A stretch of 64,000 bases of DNA. Origin: Anadara kagoshimensis. Lineage: Eukaryota > Mollusca > Bivalvia > Arcoida > Arcidae. This document shows, one piece after another, positions 32,501 through 46,500 of this stretch. Numbering within the stretch: position 1 is the first letter of the stretch; the number at the start of each line of letters is the position of its first letter. The notes beneath the pieces were generated by a model. It searched no databases. It was given only the letters and a program-made list of their open reading frames with translations, and was not told the origin of the DNA. The position numbers were made by a program, and so were the translations under genes. Location: the NCBI GenBank assembly GCA_021292105.1, contig CM037857.1, positions 34,294,680-34,358,679 of the forward strand. The letters are read 5' to 3'.

Positions 32501-34505
32501 TCCCAACAAAAGGAATAGTAACTTTCATTTCTAAGTGCCATGAACTTGGCAAAATCTACTACTACTAATTTTCTGATCAGACCTAGCTTGGGTTTGAACT
32601 CATGACCTTCCACTTATAGAAAAAGCACTCTAACAACCAAGCAACTGCATTGATTCATAGAAAAAATAAAATAACTTAGTTCTGGACTGTCTACAATTAT
32701 GTGTGTGCAAAAGAAAGAGTATGCCAGTTTTTGGTTTTGTTCTGGGACTGAGATTGCTAAAAGATGTGGACACACTAGAGGGTGCTCCAGGCAGAAGAGG
32801 GAATTATGGAAGCACAGGCAATTGATGTTTTGCAACTTATAAATTTTTATACATTGCAAATTTTAGAGAAATGCCAAAAAAGTGAAGAGAAAGATTTTTT
32901 GCATTTACTAAGCAATATTATGGAGCCTTATCAATCTTTCTTAAAATCTAAAGATAAAAAAGACCAAGTTTACTTGAGATACAAGGCTTGTAAAATTCAA
33001 AAATATGCTGTTGAAATCTCAATGTAGACAACAATATATACAGGCTACAACATGTATATGTATACTACAACATGCCATTCTTTATCAAACTATCTACAAC
33101 TTACTCTAATACGTGTAGTTTTTATGTGGAATACTAAACAGGGTTACATATAATGTAACAATAAACTCTTAATGTATGTGTGTAACTATTAGTTTCATTG
33201 ATGTGAATTCTCGCTGATGTTTCCCATGATAGCTTAATTCAAGAAAATCCTGGAAAATTCTCCTGGACTAGGGTACTTAAAAACATATTATTGGAATATA
33301 ATAAAATATGAAATGAATCTAATATGCAATAACTAAGAGAATATAGAACATGCCTGGAATACAGTTAGCTTAACTTGAAATCAACCAGAGAAAAGCAACA
33401 TGCATCTATCTAAAGGAACAGATGAGAGAATTTATCTAATACATATATTCTGAAATAAATATGGACCCGAAAAGTTTGTTGAAATTATAATTTTTTTTTA
33501 TAAAATCATTAAAAAGAAGAAAAGTCAATAAACAGGTTTCTGCAGAATAACTTGAAATTATGCCAACTACCAAAGAAAAAGAAACCAAAATATTTTAGAA
33601 AATTATAATTTACAATACACCAGATTTCCCCAATGCCACTCCCTTATATTGTACAGAGGGATATGTCTAAACCAAACCTGAATAAACCAAAAAACCTGTA
33701 TTAAGGTACATCCATACTTAACAAATCGCCTGAAAATGTATTTTTGATATGTTATACATGGATCTTGACCTAACTCAAGAAACACATACTCGCCATAATT
33801 CTGTAGGAGATGAAGAACCACATTTGTGACATCACAAATAAAAAAAGATATCAAATCAGATATTTCAAAAATGCACACAATGATGACGTCACCGATATAG
33901 AACCATATTTAATTGGACATGCATTGAATATTGATAGATATAGCAACCTAAATAAACCAAAAACCTGTTTAACCTGAAAAATATCCAGTCCAGAAGGTGT
34001 TCGGTTTAGACATGCTCTGTACATACAAAACTAGCAGACTACTACAGATGCATTGTGGGATTGTATATACCACAAAATTATTCATGAGTACATTACCATA
34101 CACATATGGAAACTTTTGTGCAACGTTAGATTCTGAAAATTTATATCTATAATATTTTAATACTACACTAAATATTATTGAATACATGTTCTATTTACTT
34201 ATGTGAGAGACTACTTACTGACATATTTATTAGAAAAATACATTTAAGTACTTGTAAAATACAAAATATCAAAAAACTATAATTGTTTCTATATATATAA
34301 TCTAGTCATCAAAAAGTTTTATTAAAAACTTATGTCAATGCTTATGCCTTAGGAAGGGTATAAGATTCTTCTTTAAAATGAGCTGAAAATACAGCTAACT
34401 GTTAAACCTAAAAGTTTTCAATTTTTTTTTATATGGAATGTCTATTTATAAAAAGGGATATGGTAACACTGTAATTACATGTATCTGCATTGTATTCATT
34501 CATCG

Positions 34506-34551
<46 letters not shown>

Positions 34552-37500
34552 ATCCCTCCTCCCACCAGAGCAATGAGACAATTCCATAAATTCAACTGTC
34601 ATACATTTGTTTTGTATTGGTCTGTGATTAAGTAAAATCTGACCAATCAGCAATAATCTGTGTTTAAGTAAAATCTGACCAATCAACACTGATAGTCTGT
34701 TGTAAAACAAGACCTGAGCAAAAGCAACTAATTCGATACTTATGAAATATGACTTTACTGGTATATAAACTTACAAATCAATCAACTTGTCATTTTTTCA
34801 GAATTTCTATTCCTAGCCCAAATTAACAGATCAAAACTACATGTATAATCTGTTTTTGTACTTACAACACAATGACAACATAATTTAATGCTTCTAGAAA
34901 CAGAACTTGTATGCACATAACACTGTATGCATGCCATGTCTGACACTATATTGAGGTGTCACAGCCAATTAAGTTCTTAACCAACAAGTACCATCACAAT
35001 CTCTTTAACAGAGCTGTTTCAAGCATTAATATATCAAACATAATTTACATATGATATAGCAATCTGAAACTGTCAAAAGTACTGCTTCCTAGCAACACTA
35101 TGATGCACATTTTTTTTAAACATTTAAACTCTACAATCAGAAATAAGAAATCTATTCCCTTCAGGAACATTGAATACCTACCTGAGTGACATTATCGAAT
35201 GAATTTTTTACTTTCACTTTTGAGCCTCTTTTAAAACATTTCTAGCTCTCATTATGTAGGTATTAAAAGCAGGCTAATTATGCTAGATCTAGTCAGCAGA
35301 GTCATGAATTCTTACTGGTGGCATCATCACTTAAATTACTACCACTTGGGTTCAAACCATTCTAGCACCAATTGAGGTCAAACCATTTAGCACCACTAAT
35401 GACGTCAAACAATTCTAGCTGTTACTTCAGTATCAAAATCTCTGTAGCATTTCAACTAGAGTCAGAATTAGAAGAGCTACTTGCCAGTTTAATCTTCAAA
35501 ATACAATGCCAAATTTTTTTACATTACTATGATGTAAAATTTATAGCCATTATTTCTGCATCAAATGTCTAGCAATTTAAAACTTAATAAGCATTATGAA
35601 AAACTTTTACTAATGCTTGTAACTTCAGAATATTGTTACATAAAAATTTATAATTTATTTGTTTGATGTGCTATTTCTAATCTTTCTAGCATTTTAACTC
35701 CAACAGCGTTATGAAATGACTTACCACTCTGATCTTCAGAATAAAGATATCCTATTGGTGGCATTACTACATGAAATTTGACTTTCATGTGTGCATCCTT
35801 ACCTTATAAGATATGAGGAGCAAAATCATAATCAAATTACAGGTGTTTTTTTTTAAAAGCACTTGATAAATGAAGGACTTTTATTTGCTACAAAATGTAT
35901 TTGAATTTAAAATTTTGCAAAAATGATATATAAAAAAGCAATCATCTTGAATTTTCAAGTCATCATGGTGTAAATACACGATAGGGACCAAGGTCTGGGG
36001 ACATTGGTGGTTGCATGGTCTGAAGTGTGCACTTACAGATCACAGTATGTCACTACCTAGGATCCAATGCCACTCAATACGGATCCTAGTGCCTAGTGTG
36101 AAAGTATGTCAGTATGCTTGCTGTAGGTTGGTGGTTTTCTCTGGGAGCTCTGATTTCATCCACTATCCCAGAACTGACTGCCTCAATATATAAGTGAAAG
36201 AATCTTGACTGGGGTATAGAACTCCATTACCCCACTCCACTCTTAAAGGTCTGCATTGCATAAAACATTCTGAAACTATGTTGACTTTTATTACCATACA
36301 TGCATCTTACTTTTAACCAAGGTATATGAATTTACAAGGCTTTCAGTAAGAGGTTTTATGTAAATAGATCCATACAAACCAACAAAAACCAAATAATCCA
36401 CTCTATATATACAATAAACACAAATATATCCATAATTAATCAGAATAAAATACCACAACACACCAAAGAATAATATAAATATATATAATATTTATAAGTA
36501 GGTCAAACTGGCCTACAAAATCCAAAATTATATTGCTAGTGATCATTTTAAGCTCATTTCTAGATTTAAAATAAAATTACCATAGTGGTATGTAAAAAAT
36601 TTTGAAAAAAAGTTCCTATTTTTAAAAAAAAGGGAAAGAGAAGAAGGAAAGGAAGATTTTTTCATGTAAATTCATGCCAATCAGTACAAAATGTGGCTTT
36701 TTAGATCTTTATATATAGATTTGTGACAAGATAAAATAAATTACAGGTGAAGGTACATTTGAAATTAATGTGTAAAATAAATCTAAAATAGGAAAATAAA
36801 TATGTCTTATCACTAGAAATGAATTTATAATGACCTTTGACCTTTTATATGTTCAAAAACAAGCTGAACCAATGAAAACTTGAACACCTAATCCACAACA
36901 ATTCTTCAAATTTGATAAATAAACTCCCTACCGAAGTTCTTCAAGCTGTGTAGTCATCAACAATTTGTAAATATAAACAAAATAGTAAATAACATAAAGA
37001 AAATATGTGAAATAGAGCATTATGATACCAGATCTATACAATCCAGAGTGTAACATTGTAAATACAGTTAACTTTTGATATTCCAAGATGACAAAATTGT
37101 AAAGAAAACTCACGACCCTAAAACAAACATCTGTATAAATAAAATCTTATGTTTTAATAAAGTGTGTATGCATGCGTGTATGTGTATGTGTGCACATGTG
37201 TTTGGAAGGTGTATTTGTGTGTGAAGTGTATTTGTATGTGTATGTATGTGTATGGGTGCAAGTGTGTGTGTGTATGTGTTTGTGTGATGAATCAAGGAAG
37301 CCAAGAGTTATACCTAAACTTTGCCATAATTAATTTAAATTGATTAATTTTTGAAGTAATATAACATCACAATTATATATGACCAATGGTTTTTGACTAA
37401 ATGAATGAAGGAAGTAAACTTAATTGAAAATTGAGAAAATTATTTAAATGTTTTCTTAAACCCTCTTTAAAATCCAAGACACACAATTCTGATTGAAGTA

Positions 37501-40500
37501 TTAGCCAGTGGAACAATAATACTGATGTACATTACAAGTATTTCAAACTCCATAAACAAATAAACATTCCATGACAACTTAAATAACAGCTACCATGACA
37601 ACCTATATATCATAGCTACCATGACAACCTATTAACAGCTACCACCACATTTTGTAAATCAATTGTAAAACTACCTCATAGTACAAATAATCCTGGGGAA
37701 GGACTGAATGAACAAGATATGCAACAAATGAACCACAAATACATTTAACATAACACCACCAATAACATTCAACATATAAACCAGCAACACATTCAAGAAA
37801 CATACACACTGATAGTTAGTCCACTCAAACCTCAAACTAGCATTCTACATACACTAAAACTTGCTATAGTGACTATCTCTGTAAAAAGGCCACCTCTTCA
37901 TTTTGGCCCATTTGCTTTAAATTTCAATCACAAGTACCCTTTATATAAAGACCACCTGTCTTTAAGTTCTTATGTTCTTCTAAAGAAGCTTTACTGTGTA
38001 TAATATCATTAATCATTAAAATTGAATATGATAAAAAGTCGCTATTGAGCAAAATATGATGGATATAGATTGGAAAATGTATCTTATCTGAACACCATGA
38101 CAAGATGGTTGGTGGTCTGGTGGTTCAAGTTCTCTTGTATACTGTAACCATCCAGCTTCTTATTTAATCAGCGGTCACAATAAGCATGATAAGAGCTTCA
38201 TGATAAGGAACTTGCCTGCACATCTAGGCTCTTCTATTGACCAATATTTGGTGGGGAAATAGCAATTTATTGAAGAGCTTCTTGTTCGACGGAAAACTAC
38301 CAGTCGAATGTAGTCAATGTTAAAACACAACCAGCTACCTGCAATTTATGAATTGCGTTTATGATAATCATGTTTTTATTTTCTCATAACTGCTTACCAT
38401 ACATTAAAATACCTCACTATCAAATGTGACACAGTACAATTCTTACATATCTGTGTGGTTAAGTTAGAAATGACAGCAGTGAGTTTTAATCATTAAGTGT
38501 GCTTTGTTGGTGGGTTTACTTACTGGAGAGTGTGTTCAATCTGAGCTGAAGTTTTTAACAAAAATGACAAAAATCTGCTATTTTAACCTGACTTTGACAA
38601 TACAGTTCATATACTGACATGCAATATTAATATACATGTACTAAACATGAGTAGAAAAAACTTTATCATTATATATTGTCTAAAATATTTCTGAAGAACA
38701 CAAATTAAGGTGTTATTCTCTAGAGAGTTGAAGGCAAACAGTTTGTATCGTTTCACATTTCTTAATCAAAAATTCTTAGAAGAGTTATCTCTCTTTGTAA
38801 ACACTTTATTTTGAATCAATCTTTTCTGGAAAAAACTTTAACCAAAAAATTGTGAACGAATAAGAATTTGAACATGTTGAACAGTAATGTAATACTTTTC
38901 AATGAAAAAAAATAAAAATGAAAATAAGTTGTATTTGTATCAAGTCAAATGAAGTTATAGTAAGAAAGAAAATTAAATAATAGTGTGTAATATATACGTC
39001 AAAATAAAAATTGTGAGCTTTAGTGACAATAAATAAATAAATAAATAAGAATGTGAATGTTAACTGTATTATGAGGAAGCACCTGTCTATAAAGACCATT
39101 GCCATTGGTGCTTGATGTTCTTTAGATAAAAATTTGTTAGATTTGTGCCTTCAAATCAGCCGAGAAATTTAAAATATCTAATCTAGACACACATATAAAT
39201 ATATATACATTTATACTATAGTATATATATAGACCTGTATTACCACAGTCAGATTTAAATGAATCAAGAGTGATTTGACTTTCAGCAAAACATACAAAGT
39301 CTTATAACTTTATCCACTGATGGAATCCACATCCATGTTTCAATTGATACACCAGTTTTAGTTTGTGTAGATTTATTATTTCATTTTTTAAAAATGGAAT
39401 CAGATAACTAGCATTTTTCTAATATGTAACAGTATCATGCAGACCATTATGTTTACCATAACTACTGCATTTGGGAAATTTTTCTGTCAGTTTTATTTTC
39501 GCATAAATTTGCAAAAGTTACAAGATGCAAAAATGAAACTTTTGCTAAAATTTTGTTTGGTTATAATTCATTTTTTACTTTTTCACTGACCATTATCCAC
39601 AAAGCAAAATTAATAGTGTGTGAATACTATGAAATGAAGGAATTCACAAAAATTAAGAGATGCGAAAATTTCCTGATTTGAAACAATAGCTTCATACAAA
39701 TGTAAGTGGGTATAACAATCATACACTTGTAGAGCTCCCCCATAGATAATAGTTATTGTTTTATATGTCAGCAGCCTTAAGATAAAATCACTCTTATACT
39801 TTGTAATTGTCTTTCTTGTGATTAAACCTAAATGATGTACAAATGATGTGGCAGTGAAATAGAGGTTATCTAGAAATTATCCTCCCCTAAATTTAAGATA
39901 CATGTATTAAGAACTGTCTGTTCTTTTTATTTCAAGTCTGAAGTCCATACATAAAATAGGTCAATTTTACAGGGTAGAAATGAAGATAAATCACCAAATA
40001 TCATTGTTCAGCCCTAAATTCACAAAAGCATTCTTTTTTATTAACTCTGCCATGGACATTCCCAAGCCTGGATGAGAAAGGATGAGTGTTTTTGTAAGGC
40101 CAATGAGCAACCCTATGATGTAAAAAATTTAGACCCTACAGAAATCTTTACATGACCTTATGTGCACACCAGCACAAAGAGGATAGGTAGAGTAGGTGTT
40201 CCTTTTGATTTGAAGTCATAACAAATGTTTACAGCAATGTAAAATGTTAATTCTATCCTTTTCATGTTGTAACTAGATCTATTCAGATATCAAATCAGAA
40301 TTAGGGGTAATCCTAAAGAAGTTCCATATCCAAAGTAGCTAAAGTTATTGCTTAGAAGACCAAAAATTGGATGGACAGACAAAATGAGGGATCCCAACTT
40401 CGAAGTCCAAAGAGTAAAATGTTAATTCTATCCTTTTCATGTTGTAACTAGATCTATTCAGATATCAAATCAGAATTAGGGGTAATCCTAAAGAAGTTCC

Positions 40501-43500
40501 ATATCCAAAGTAGCTAAAGTTATTGCTTAGAAGACCAAAAATTGGATGGACAGACAAAATGAGGGATCCCAACTTCGAAGTCCAAAGAGTAGATTGACAG
40601 ACAAAACGAGTGATCCCGACTTGGAAGCTTAACATTAAAGCATGGAAATCTGAATTTTGTTAAACATTCCTCTTAATTTCAAGTTTAATACACCCAGTTG
40701 CACAAATGATATCAAATGGTATTCAGTGAAAAAATTGATGAGAGCATTTTCAACATAAAGTGATATTTACCATAGACCCAATATGATAGAGAAAAGTTAG
40801 AAGACAAGCGTTGTGAAATCAAACAAATCATTTGAAACTCCATGCCTTACCAAATGAAAAAACTCAACTTTTTTAAGTGAAAGAAAATAAAAAGAATAAA
40901 ACAAAGAATTAAATTTAGAACAAATCTAAAAATTGTTAAAATAAACAATGAAAACTTAACAGCAAGTACAGCAGTACCAAAACTTTAAAATTCTTGAAAA
41001 ATCAGCAGCAGCATGCAATAACTCTGATAGAAAAATTAATGACACAAATTTTAATCAATTCAACCAATCAAACTTTATGTTCCATCAAATAAAAATTCAT
41101 GTTTCAACCAATCAAACTGCATGTTTCAACCAATTAAACATGTTTAATCAAATCAAAGTTAATTCTTCATCAAATTGAACTTATGTTTATTGAATGCTTT
41201 CAAACTGTTGTCCTTGTCTTAAAAGAATATCCAAGCTCCATGAAAAATAAGAGAATCGAGACAGATTGCACAATTTCATGAAAATATGTATAAAACAGCA
41301 TATAGTTACACAGACTGACAACATGTATACTATAGCCATTCAAGTGTTGAAGTCAAACAGACAGATGGACAACACTGTGTAACCATTCATTTATTGAGGA
41401 GCATTTATAAAATTTAATATAGAATTCGTTTGACTTGAACAGTACCTGCTCATGTTTAAAGAATGGCATCTGAACAATACATTACCAGGGTTAAACATGA
41501 TCCATGTTTCAGGTTGGAAAGAATAGAAAGAATGAGGGGATCTTTGAGTCTCAACCAAGTTTATTTCTAATACCTGGACTACATATACAGCAGAATTACA
41601 CCTGTATTAATCCTAGGTAATGGCAATGTAGAGTAACAAGTCCTGATCTTGTAGCGTCCATCTCGTCTTTATAAATACATGTAATACAAATGGATAACAA
41701 CAGACAATCATAGTTACAAAAGTTTAGTCATGAAAACATTTTCCATTTCCACCTATATCAACCCATAGTGCCTTAATGATTCTAATATCACAATATAGTA
41801 AAAAAAAAAAAAAAAAAAAAAAAAACTCAAAGACTCAATGGGCCGGGTTGCCATTAAGTCAGGTGCACATCTTTGATAACCTTTTGATATATACAGTACA
41901 AAGTGACTAAGTTTCAAAGTCTGGAAAAATGGGGAAAAAATCTTGAAATATTTCCATACAGTCAGGTGCACATCTTCAATATATATAGAAACATTCTGTG
42001 AAGTTTCAAGGTTTTTGGTTGAAAACTGTAGGAGGAGTTGAGTTCACAAGGTAGGTACCCCCATTCAAAAACTTGCTAAAAAGTTACTAAGTTTCAAAGT
42101 CTGGAAAAATGGGAAAAAAATCTTGAAATATTTCCATAAAGTCAGGTGCACATCTTCAATATATTAGAAACATTCTGTGAAGTTTCAAGGTTTTTGTTGA
42201 AAACTGTAAGAGGAGTTGAGTTCACAGAGTTGGTACCCTATTTTCCCCGCCTGCCCGCCCAACATTCACCATACTATAAACCGGATTTGCACTCCCTGCA
42301 ACCCGGCCAATTAGTGTAATTGTATAGTTTTTTATCTTTTAACATGTATCTACAAGATGATAAACTGACTTTCATGGTGAAACTATTAATGATGACTGAC
42401 TATTGTAGTGAGAATACAATATCATAAATTGGCATGGAAACAGCATCAGAATCTTTATATATGTGTAACAGATAATCTTCACACTTTCTTAAAAACTAAA
42501 ATATATTTCTGTGGAACAACAGATCTAAATAGGACCCCATTTTTTTTTATTACAATCACATGTGCAGTGATTTTGTTGCATTTTTAAAAACTATCTACTG
42601 CCTTTTAAATTCAGAAAATTGATGTTCTCAAATACTTTGATGTGCATTTTGACATGCTGGCAAACTTTCATTGTAAGGATGCAACAATAACTGAAAGTTT
42701 GTAGGTAAAGGCATCATTATTTAATTTGCTGCAAATTTGTGAATTTTAGTGTTTAAAACTACCTATAGGGGAAACTACCTATATTCAATAGTGAATGAAG
42801 ACAAACAAAATCACTGATGTGGGATAGATATGAGGATACTGATACTGTTCCATGCCTGTGAACAAATGTGTCCCGGTAAACCAATGATAACATCCCCTCC
42901 TACCCTCTACCTGACTGCCACACCCATACTATATAATGTTTTTAAAGCATGCAAATATAATAAATATATTAGATAATTAATCTAGCAAGCGTGTTAAGTT
43001 AAAATGAAGTAAAACCTGATGTCCAAGCTTTCAGTTCTTGGTAGCGTTTCAGCAAATCTTTCTGAAGCATTTTGACCTAAAACACCATTAAAATTATGTG
43101 ATGACAAAACTTCAGGATCTTAAAATAAATTAAAACATGCAATATCATGCTGGTTGGTTGGATGTAGTGGTAGTGGTGGTAGTGAGTGCTGAACAACTTT
43201 GACATGCTATAGTGAACACTTGGATCTAAAATAAGGATTACAAATTTGAACTGCAGCATTGAACTATGAACATGATGAATATAACCTTTTACATTAAAAT
43301 AAATAAAAATGTGTTTACAAAGGTCACAAAGTAAAAAAAAATTGCAACATCTTCTTTTTGGTTGCTATGGCAATATTTGCACATTATTTTTATCTTTAAT
43401 TGAATTGTAACTTTTGACCTTACTTCTTCACTAGGATCCAATGTTTCTCCTGTGAACAAATAATCTGATTTTCACAAAAATCAGTTAATGGAAGTTGATC

Positions 43501-46500
43501 ATAGATTACAATAAACCTTTATTATAATTATTATTTTTATAAAAAAATGTTTCAAGTTTGACAATGATCATTTTAAAATACATCTGTATGGAAAGGAAAA
43601 ATATGATTTATTTTTACTTGGATGGAGCTTGATAACTGAAGACCAAAAAACATCTGTCAATTTTATGTGTACTGGTAGATTCTAAACCCATACAAAATAG
43701 GTTAAGACTCTCTTTCTTTCACTAAAATGAGTTTGGAAATTTACAATATATTCAAGAACATGCAAATTAGAAACAACTTCTTATCAATCACAATCATGTT
43801 ATTTAAGAATTGAATTGCACTTTTTACGTTGTTACACCCCGATAACAACGTAAAAAGTGCAATTCAATTCTTATAATTACAAACCAACCTTGAAATTTAA
43901 GTTTCAAGCTGACCTACATTTCCGAACTGAGCATCTGATTTTCAGAAAATCGACGTTACAAGGTTGAACTGTGTATTAATACAATAAATGACATCTTTAT
44001 AAAACAATAAAATATCCGATAAAAAAGCTGAAATATTTTGAATTTATATCTTTTTATTTATTTCCTAGTTATTTTCAGTCAACATATAAATTATGTTACA
44101 TTTAAATTCATTGACAAAAAAGGATTATATTATGTCTCGCAATCATGAAAACAAACAACACTTTGTACAACGTCATACGTGACGGCCAAACGTTTGTAGG
44201 ACAGGCGTGTTTACATTTTGATTTTACCCATAACATAAGAAAAACTGTATTGGTTGAATGAACAGTGTGTTAAACAAACCCTGAAACCAACTATTGACAT
44301 GGAATTAATGTTTTCTTGGATCAGAGACATATAAAACTGTCTCTGCTTGGATGAATTAATGTTTTACCACCTATGGAATGGGTGTGAGATGAGGGATTCT
44401 GTCACCGTTGGTAGCTGTATGGGCTGATCAGGGACATTTTGAGAAGGTAAACAAGCGGTAAGGGTGAACATTAGACTGGAATATAGTATGTTATCAATTT
44501 TATTAAATTATTATTGACAGGCCTACCTACCACTGTCATTATCATCATCAAGATCCAGTTCAGAATCAACCATCTGACTTATCTGCACACTGGCATTCCT
44601 GATCCCCGGCTATACATTGTCTGGGGGAAATAAAATTTCTTTGCTTTCAAAAGGATGCGTATGTGATGAATTTCAAACAAAACACCCCGCACTGAGGGTT
44701 GGCATCCGAGAATACCATGGTGCGTGTCATATAATTATATAACTTAGTAGTAGCCTATAGACACGTAAAATGCTCGGTGACGATAAAATGTCGATTTTGA
44801 AATATACAATCTTAAATGTAAATTATTAAAAAATATCGGTGAAAATTAATCAGAACATGTTTGAATTAATTTTTCAAAATTTGAATTTATAAAAAAAATC
44901 CAAGTATTTTAATGTTTCTGTGTGAAATCGTTCCCGACCTCCCCGTTTGTTTACAATCTTAAAATGGCTGTTCAGAGATGGGTTATCCCCGAAACAGGCC
45001 CAAAGTAGTTCCGGTAGAAAACGTTGTTATTGGAAAATAACACCATGTTTTTGCAAGACGACAACCAATGAAAATGCTCTAAATTGTGTAACAACGTGAA
45101 GTTTGTAATTATATGTAAATATTTTTAACTTTTAGAGTTGCTTCTTTTTAATTAATATATTATTTTCTTAACTATTTATAATTAAAAAGTAAAGAAGTTT
45201 GAACTAAATGTCACTTATGAGACCTTCTATATTTCTACATGTTGAATTATGCTCTTAATATATTGAGAAGTGGTAGTGACAGATATCATACCCTCACTGA
45301 AATACTGAAACAATAATTGTGATATGGAGAAAAATACACCCCCCCCCCCCCCCCAAATACCTATCCTTATGAGTTTTAAACCTCTTAATTTTAAGGAACT
45401 TAAATGATAATTCCTTTTAAAATATATGTTTTGTGTTTAGAGACTTTTACTGGTTTACTGGTTGATATTCACAAATATTGTATGGTATTGAAAATTGTTT
45501 TCAAAATTTATATTTTTTTTTAAAAATAAATGAATATTGCATGATTGGTTGTGTTGAAATGACAGAACCTTAGTAAGCTGGCATACCCCACACTCTCAAA
45601 TACTGGACATAAGAGTTTTGCGTTATTTCTGTGAAATTTTTAATGTTCAAGGGCCATCATTTTCGTAAAATCAGCAGGGCAGAAACAAAAGTAAGCCTGA
45701 TCTGTAACTCATTGTGGTAGCCTCACATACCAAAAATCAGTTCATTATCAGCAAAAGTGGGGACAACTTATAATGGACTGATGGGTAAAAAACATTACAT
45801 TCATTGTTTCATTGTGTGGTGGGATATAATAATGGTAACCTGAAAGATGATTAAAATGTGATGTGTTTTTTTATATATAATATTTATAAAAAAAAAAATG
45901 GCAAAATAAAAATTTTATGCAATAAAAAAAGGGGAAAAACATCTAAGACCTAAAAAGCAATTAATGTTTCAGGTAAAACTAATATACTGGATATCTAATA
46001 ATTGGTAAACTAAAACAAAACATGTTAATTAACATGTAGGTCTTTGACTTGTGATGTCTACTTGGAAAAGGGATGAAAACCATTAACAATCTATAAAGAA
46101 AAGGGGAAGAAACTCATTAACATTAAGATGGACAGGGACACACATAATTTTACAGTAAATCTGAAACATCTCTCTACAAGGAAGTTCTTGAAAAAATCTT
46201 AAAAACATGAATATTCTAAGTTTCTTTATTTCTCCTGAATATTCATATGATGGTACCTTAGGTTGTCAGAGAAAGTGAATTTCTCTGTTTGGTGTATTTC
46301 TCTTCTTATTCTATCAAACTGTGAATATTTTAAAATTTAAATATTAATTCTGTAAAATTCAATAAATTAATTTAAAACACATAAGGGCTTTAGGAATTTA
46401 TTCAAACAAAACAATGGAGAAACAACTACAATAACATTAATTTTAATTTAAAAAAAATCCTAACATAATATTGGTCAAATTCATATTTATAAGATGGGAA

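Larger units (their letters stand above)
29525..35181 (-). other. Last intron of the host gene
   Basis: AT-rich. It holds a solo copy of the foldback arm at 30637-30663 (ATGGCCAGCGATACATCAAT, compare 50559-50768), a degenerate minus-strand SINE (32465-32655), a (CA)n tract (34507-34548), and two stretches around 33660 and 33950 sharing 'aataaaccaaaaacctg'. A 35-nt exon-like segment at 31011-31045 (TACAG acceptor, GTAAGG donor) may be an optional exon, but in most phases it introduces a stop. Confidence 0.6.
35211..43015 (-). other. Intron of the host gene
   Basis: Contains a second-family SINE (36000-36235), a GT-rich tract (37160-37290), a MITE relic (37855-37960), an AATA/AATAAATA tract near 39030, a perfect duplication (40241-40590) and a TIR element (41839-42310). 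The rest is AT-rich and unannotated. Confidence 0.6.

Noticed and set aside
32782-33027. 81-codon plus-strand frame (MLQAEEGIMEAQ...)
   Set aside because: No domain, no splice context and no upstream promoter signal; AT-rich chance frame.
33603-33878. 91-codon minus-strand frame
   Set aside because: Hydrophobic AT-rich composition, and part of the sequence repeats near 33950; no motif.
34438-34710. Frames crossing the (CA)n tract on both strands
   Set aside because: Open only because the dinucleotide repeat lacks stops.
36938-36951. 14-nt microexon reading LEELR
   Set aside because: Has AG/GT borders, but joining it to exon 43016-43076 gives an immediate stop.
44974-45018. Plus-strand start MAVQRWVIPETGPK
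   Set aside because: Good ATG context but only 14 codons and a weak donor; no downstream plus-strand exon found.
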